Below are positions 59,993-64,000 of a stretch of 64,000 nucleotides of DNA, in pieces. The notes beneath the pieces are model-generated. The model saw nothing but the letters and a program-made list of their open reading frames with translations, was not told where the DNA came from and made no database searches. Both the position numbers and the translations under genes were made by a program. The number at the start of each line of letters is the position of its first letter. Position 1 is the stretch's first letter. The DNA is taken from contig CAIOFV010000023.1 in assembly GCA_903857665.1 (NCBI GenBank), positions 1-64,000 of the forward strand, given 5' to 3'. The stretch is from an uncultured Myxococcales bacterium (GTDB lineage Bacteria; Myxococcota_A; UBA9042; DTJE01).

Positions 59993-60769
59993 ATGAGCGG
60001 CTTCCATCGCGAAATCGACCACCGGTACGGCTCGACGGTCCACGTGCTGGACGACCCGTACATGCGGACGCTGCTGGCCGAATTGTGCATGCCGTCCACG
60101 ATGCAGCCCCGGCTGAACTGGCTGCTGCAGTCGCTGTACGACGGCCTGGTGCGGGCGTGCATCAACGACTGCTTCCCGAAGAAGGTCCGCGCCGTGCGCA
60201 CCCGCATGGGGGCCGAGTACCGCGCCGAGATGCTGGACCCGATCACGGAGGTGGTGACGGTCGATATCGCGCGGGCCGGCATCAAGCCGTCGCTGGTGTG
60301 CTTCGAGCTGCTGTCCACGGTGCTGGACCCGTCCGGCGTGCGCCAGGACCACATCATCATGAACCGCACCACCGACGAGGCGGGCGCGGTGACGGGCGCT
60401 GCCATTTCCGGCACCAAGGTCGGCGGGCCCACGGAAGGCAAGATCCTGCTGTTCCCGGACCCGATGGGCGCCACCGGTTCGTCGCTGTCGGAAGTCGTCC
60501 GCTGGTACCGCGAGAACGGCGAAGGCACGCCGGCGCGGTGGATCAGCCTGAACCTGATCGTCACGCCCGAATTCCTGCGGCGGGTGGCGGCCGACGCGCC
60601 GGAGCTGGAGGTCTATTGCTGGCGCGTGGACCGCGGCCTGTCCCCGGCCGACGTGCTGGCGGCAACGCCCGGCGAGCACTGGGACCGCGAAAAGGGGCTG
60701 GACGCACACGACTACATCGTGCCCGGCGCGGGCGGCCTGGGCGAGGTGCTGAACAACGCGCTGCGGTAG
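59993..60769 (+). CDS. upp: uracil phosphoribosyltransferase-like, extended
   Basis: 258 residues against about 210 for ordinary Upp. Core signatures: EYRAEMLDPITEVVTVDIARAG-type nucleophile region, PRPP loop DPMGATGSS (usual DPMLATGGS) and the C-terminal YIVPGAGGLGEVLNN (usual YIVPGLGDAGDR). It converts uracil and PRPP to UMP. The altered base-recognition end and longer N-terminus make substrate uncertain. ATG 59993 follows GGGGAA; the gene directly precedes hpt (34 bases), forming a base-salvage pair. Confidence 0.75.
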   Translation: MSGFHREIDHRYGSTVHVLDDPYMRTLLAELCMPSTMQPRLNWLLQSLYDGLVRACINDCFPKKVRAVRTRMGAEYRAEMLDPITEVVTVDIARAGIKPSLVCFELLSTVLDPSGVRQDHIIMNRTTDEAGAVTGAAISGTKVGGPTEGKILLFPDPMGATGSSLSEVVRWYRENGEGTPARWISLNLIVTPEFLRRVAADAPELEVYCWRVDRGLSPADVLAATPGEHWDREKGLDAHDYIVPGAGGLGEVLNNALR

Positions 60770-60802
60770 GGGCCGGACTGGCTCTCGTGCGGGGGGATCG
60801 AC

Positions 60803-61345
60803 ATGCAGGGCGCCGACCGGTTCGAGGTGCTGATTCCCGAAGCCGACCTGCAGGCGCGCATCCGGGAGCTGGGCGCGCAGATCACGCGGGACTACCAGGG
60901 CAGGGACCTGGTGGTCGTCGGCGTGCTGAAGGGCGCGGTGCTGTTCCTGTCGGACCTGGTGCGCCACATCGACCTGCCGCTGTCCATGGACTTCCTGGGC
61001 CTGTCGTCGTACGGCGATGCCACCCTGTCCAGCGGCGTCGTGCAGATCACCCAGGACCTGTCCAGGCCCATCGTGGACAGGGACGTGCTGGTGGTCGAGG
61101 ACATCGTGGACACGGGCCTGACGCTGTCCTTCCTGCGGGAAACCTTCGTTTCGCGCCAGCCGAGGTCGGTGCGGATCTGCACGCTGCTGCACAAGCCGTC
61201 GAACACCCGGAAGGCCGTTCCGCTGGACTACGTGGGCTTCACGATCGACGACCGGTTCGTGGTCGGGTACGGGCTGGACTTCGAGCAGCGGTTCCGCAAC
61301 CTGCCGTACATCGCGCATCTGCCGCCGCAGGATCCGGCGGCGTGA
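60803..61345 (+). CDS. hpt: hypoxanthine phosphoribosyltransferase
   Basis: 180 residues. Purine salvage of hypoxanthine or guanine with PRPP. Motifs: VVVGVLKGAVLFLSDL (PPi loop), SSYGDATLSSGVV (flexible loop), VVEDIVDTGLTL (PRPP-binding motif with the acidic pair) and KAVPLDYVGFTIDDRFVVGYGLD (base-binding Lys and Val/Asp). Full family length. It is co-oriented with upp and probably co-transcribed. Confidence 0.94.
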   Translation: MQGADRFEVLIPEADLQARIRELGAQITRDYQGRDLVVVGVLKGAVLFLSDLVRHIDLPLSMDFLGLSSYGDATLSSGVVQITQDLSRPIVDRDVLVVEDIVDTGLTLSFLRETFVSRQPRSVRICTLLHKPSNTRKAVPLDYVGFTIDDRFVVGYGLDFEQRFRNLPYIAHLPPQDPAA

Positions 61346-61413
61346 ACCGCGCGGCCGCTCCGCCACGCCTCAGGGCCGATCCCCGCCCGCGCCCGGAGTC
61401 GCCTCGGGCCGAC

Positions 61414-62076
61414 CTAATGCGTCGGCGACAGCACGTACACCCGGGTGGCCGCGGGCAGGTTCGCGGGGTGGATCGCCACCGGCTGGATCGATAGGCGCTC
61501 CACCCCCCAGTGCTTCGCGTTCGCCAGCACCAGGAAGTCTTCGACCGGCAGCAGCGGCAGGTCCACGGTGGGCCAGCGGTAGTGCATCGGGACCACGATG
61601 CGGGGGCGCAGGGCTTCGACCGCCTGCACGGCTTGTGCGGGTCCCATCGTGAACGTCCCGCCCACCGGCAGCAGCAGCACGTCCACCGGCCCCAGCGACG
61701 CGATTTCTTCGGGATTCGGCGGACGACCGAGGTCGCCGGGATGCAGCACGGACACGCCGTCCACCTCGAACCGGAAACCGGTCACCCAGCCCCGGCGCAT
61801 CCCTTCCTCGTCGTCGTGGGGCAGCCGAACGCCGCGGAACTCGATGCCGTGGACCTTGGCCGCGGCCTTGACGACCTTGGGGGTCCCGAACGCCGGATCG
61901 ACGTGGTTGTGATCCAGGTGCTCGTGGGTCGATACAACGATGTCCACGGGTTCCAGGTAGGGTTTCAGGCCCATCTTGCCCCCGAAGGCGCCCGGCAGGT
62001 ACGGATCCACCAGGATCCGCAGCCCCGTGTCGGACTCCACCCGGAAGCAGGCGTGGCCGATGAAGGTCAGTTTCAT
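61414..62076 (-). CDS. metallo-beta-lactamase-fold hydrolase (UPF0173-like)
   Basis: 220 residues. MKLTFIGHACFRVES start, metal motif STHEHLDHNH, VLHPGDLGRPP, and IVVPMHY near the end: the UPF0173/YtkL-like branch of MBL-fold proteins. The second metal loop Asp and the late His are present, so it should bind two metals. Biological substrate unknown. ATG 62076 follows GGGAGACC. It is convergent with hpt with a 68-base gap. Confidence 0.87.
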   Translation of the reverse strand: MKLTFIGHACFRVESDTGLRILVDPYLPGAFGGKMGLKPYLEPVDIVVSTHEHLDHNHVDPAFGTPKVVKAAAKVHGIEFRGVRLPHDDEEGMRRGWVTGFRFEVDGVSVLHPGDLGRPPNPEEIASLGPVDVLLLPVGGTFTMGPAQAVQAVEALRPRIVVPMHYRWPTVDLPLLPVEDFLVLANAKHWGVERLSIQPVAIHPANLPAATRVYVLSPTH

Positions 62077-62113
62077 GATCGGTCTCCCGGGGCACACGCA
62101 TGCCCCTCCGTGC

Positions 62114-64000
62114 TCAAGGAGGCGCCAGGAACCGCGCCTTGATGACACCCGGAGGCATCATTTTGTCGGCCAGTTCCAGACGGTGCCACGCCAACAGGAT
62201 CGCACCATCGGGGCCCGTCGTCACGTCCAGGCCCTCCGTGAAGCCGTCCGACGCGCCATCGACGGGCTGGGGCACGCCGGCGGAACCCGGGATGCCGGAC
62301 GTGGCGATGGCTCGCAGCCCCAGGCTCGCGATGGCGGACATGGAATCGCCCCGGACCCAGGTCGTCACGTAAAGGTAGCCCTCGCCCCAGCGTTCGAGGG
62401 CCGAAATAGCCGGATATACAAGTTCAACCGGCGCTCCGGGGACGATCAGCGACTGGACCAGCGACCAGGGCGTCCCGACCGGGGTTCCCGTGGCATCCAG
62501 CGCGAGGGCCGACACGTCGAACCCCTGCAACTCACCGTTCTTCAAGGGTCTCAGGACCGCCGCCAGAAACCCGTCGTCGGGGGTCGCGGCGCAGACGGGC
62601 GGCATGGGCAGATCCTCGGCGAAGTCGGCGAGGCCACGCGGGGCAAGAACCTTGCCATCCGTGCCATGGAACACGACCTGCTGGACCGTCCGGCCCGCGC
62701 CCCGGAAGCCCAGGGTCAGCAGCGCGCCGTCCTTCCCCATGCAGACGGTGCCGAGCCGGCTGGACTCGGACCGGGTCGAATCGCCGCCCAGCGTGGCGGT
62801 CGAGGCCGCCAGAAGCGAGTCGTTCGCCGTGATCACCCAGGCGGCCCGGACCACTCCGAAGGGCGTCAGGTTCACCTCGTCGAACACCTGCCAGGCCACC
62901 AGCGCGGCGCCCTCCATCGTGCCGATCGCCAGTTTCCGGCCCGGGATGTCGCCCACCGCGTTCGCTTCGGCGATGTGGGCCTGGCCGAGGACCGCGCCAC
63001 CGGGGCCCAGGAGCCGAAGCCCGATGCCATCCGCCGTGAAGAAGGCCAGCAGGAACCGGCCCTCCGACAGCGTGCCCAGCGCGGGATGGAAGCGGCCATC
63101 GCAGCCGGGAGCGATCCCCGGCAACGACACGGACGCGCCCAGGTGGCCATCGGCGCCGAGCGGCCGAACCTCGAGGGAGCTCACCCCGTCGCTCCAATCC
63201 TCCCAGGCCACCAGGCCGTATCGCCCGGCCGTCCACCAGGACACCGCAGGCGCGCTGCCCGTTCCCGCGAGGTCCGCCGTCGCGAACCCGCAGGACTGGC
63301 AAAGCGGGGCGGGGATGGGACCAGGATCGCATCGTTCCATCGACTCGCGAACGGCATTTCCGCAGCAGTCGGGGATGAACGCGTGATCGCACCCGCCGTC
63401 CGCCGGACGACAGGCATCGGCGGTGCACGGATCCCCGTCGTCGCAGTTCGGGGCCGGCCCGACGGCCCGGCACACGCCGCCCGAGCAGGCGTCGGGCCCG
63501 TCGCATGGATTGCCATCATCGCACGACGCGTCGTCCGGCAGCAGGCCATACACGCAGCCGGCAGGCTCCACGCACGATGCGGTCCGGCATGAACCCGGCT
63601 TGCAGTCCATGGTGGTGCCGACGCACCTGCCGGCCTTGCATGAATCGGCGTCGGTGCAGGCGTGGCCGTCATCGCACGGTTCGCCTTCGCGCACCGGGTG
63701 TGCAGCGCACTGGCCCGTGGCCGGAACGCAGGCGAACGCGCGGCAGGATTCGTCGGGCGGACACTCGACCGGGTCGTACACGCAGGCGCCATCGACGCAT
63801 CGAGGAGCCAGATGGCATTTGTCGGCCTGGGGCGCACAGCCCCGATCGGGCGTGCACTCGCAGGTACTCGATGTTGTCTGGCACTGGCCGTCCACGCACT
63901 CCTCGGACGTGCAGGCCAGGCCGTCGGAATCGCAGGCGGTCCCGTCGGGTTCGGGCCCGTATTCGCACCGGCCCGTGGCGGCGCTGCACCCGCGGGACGT
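62114..64000 (-). CDS. Cys-rich exported protein, start outside window
   Basis: At least 628 residues; the frame is open to the right edge, so the N-terminus and any signal peptide are missing. The first 230 visible residues are disulfide knots (CxxxxGxxCDDGxxC, DDGNPCDGPDACSGGVC, NCDDGDPCTADAC), as in myxobacterial surface proteins. Then follow about 400 residues of beta-rich sequence (WTAGRYGLVAWEDWSDG, RFHPALGTLSEGRFLLAFF, GEGYLYVTTWVRG) that look like a propeller of short blades. It ends KARFLAPP, 37 bases before the MBL gene start. Function unknown. Confidence 0.8.
   Translation of the reverse strand, partial: TSRGCSAATGRCEYGPEPDGTACDSDGLACTSEECVDGQCQTTSSTCECTPDRGCAPQADKCHLAPRCVDGACVYDPVECPPDESCRAFACVPATGQCAAHPVREGEPCDDGHACTDADSCKAGRCVGTTMDCKPGSCRTASCVEPAGCVYGLLPDDASCDDGNPCDGPDACSGGVCRAVGPAPNCDDGDPCTADACRPADGGCDHAFIPDCCGNAVRESMERCDPGPIPAPLCQSCGFATADLAGTGSAPAVSWWTAGRYGLVAWEDWSDGVSSLEVRPLGADGHLGASVSLPGIAPGCDGRFHPALGTLSEGRFLLAFFTADGIGLRLLGPGGAVLGQAHIAEANAVGDIPGRKLAIGTMEGAALVAWQVFDEVNLTPFGVVRAAWVITANDSLLAASTATLGGDSTRSESSRLGTVCMGKDGALLTLGFRGAGRTVQQVVFHGTDGKVLAPRGLADFAEDLPMPPVCAATPDDGFLAAVLRPLKNGELQGFDVSALALDATGTPVGTPWSLVQSLIVPGAPVELVYPAISALERWGEGYLYVTTWVRGDSMSAIASLGLRAIATSGIPGSAGVPQPVDGASDGFTEGLDVTTGPDGAILLAWHRLELADKMMPPGVIKARFLAPP

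Overview
This is a 64 kb piece of a high-G+C bacterial chromosome. Its coding style points to a deltaproteobacterial or Myxococcota-like organism: many lipoproteins with long low-complexity or Cys-rich regions, an IgGFc-binding-type lipoprotein, Hanks-type kinases (one with a PEGA-like C-terminus and an HRDVSPHN catalytic loop), a DUF6600-type protein and several exported beta-barrel proteins. The lineage is inferred from gene style, because no rRNA is present. Lysine 5,6-aminomutase and a giant 2-hydroxyacyl-CoA dehydratase activase suggest at least some anaerobic amino-acid metabolism. I see no insertion sequence, prophage or CRISPR array.

Layout. 1-8.3 kb: the start of a kinase gene running off the left edge, a YdcH/DUF465 small protein, an HU protein, a KamB-like/kamD/kamE operon (B12-dependent lysine 5,6-aminomutase), a four-Cys small protein with a near-consensus promoter, an SCP-x-type thiolase and a Lys/Ala-rich lipoprotein. 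8.5-20.4 kb: a cell-surface block with a duplicated-domain lipoprotein, three successive outer-membrane barrel proteins, an IgGFc-binding-type lipoprotein, a convergent 1057-residue lipoprotein with 12 copies of a CGxDGCGGxCG unit, a possibly leaderless exported protein and a single-span proline-rich protein. 20.4-25.3 kb: a GT2 glycosyltransferase, asparagine synthase, glutamine synthetase (its adenylylation Tyr replaced by Phe) and tRNA-Cys(GCA). 25.7-33.7 kb: all on the minus strand, with an exported membrane protein, a lipoprotein with a possible clan-CD (caspase-like) His/Cys pair, a PEGA-type kinase and a DUF6600-type protein.

33.9-41 kb, plus strand: an FAD-dependent oxidoreductase, a GT2 enzyme and a NodB-type deacetylase (a small glycan operon), an unrecognised 651-residue protein, two lipoproteins and a MepA-like murein endopeptidase that may start at CTG. 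41-47 kb, minus strand: a complete Gld-type ABC system (ATPase, permease, GldG-like protein, DUF4340 protein). 47-50.7 kb, minus strand: an SGNH-hydrolase / DUF5989-like / SGNH-hydrolase operon, including a 53-residue gene. 51-56.2 kb: a 1479-residue double-ASKHA dehydratase activase followed by a TetR regulator. 56.2-64 kb: a metallophosphoesterase lipoprotein, a porin, coaE (possibly leaderless), a second HU/IHF protein, uracil and hypoxanthine phosphoribosyltransferases, a beta-lactamase-fold hydrolase and a Cys-rich protein that runs off the right edge.

The most notable points are the SGNH-DUF5989-SGNH operon, the activase carrying two complete Cys-pair ASKHA modules, the protease-like lipoprotein, and two genes whose ATG lies exactly seven bases after a -10 box. 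Everything here was read by eye. Family names come from motif recognition, not searches.
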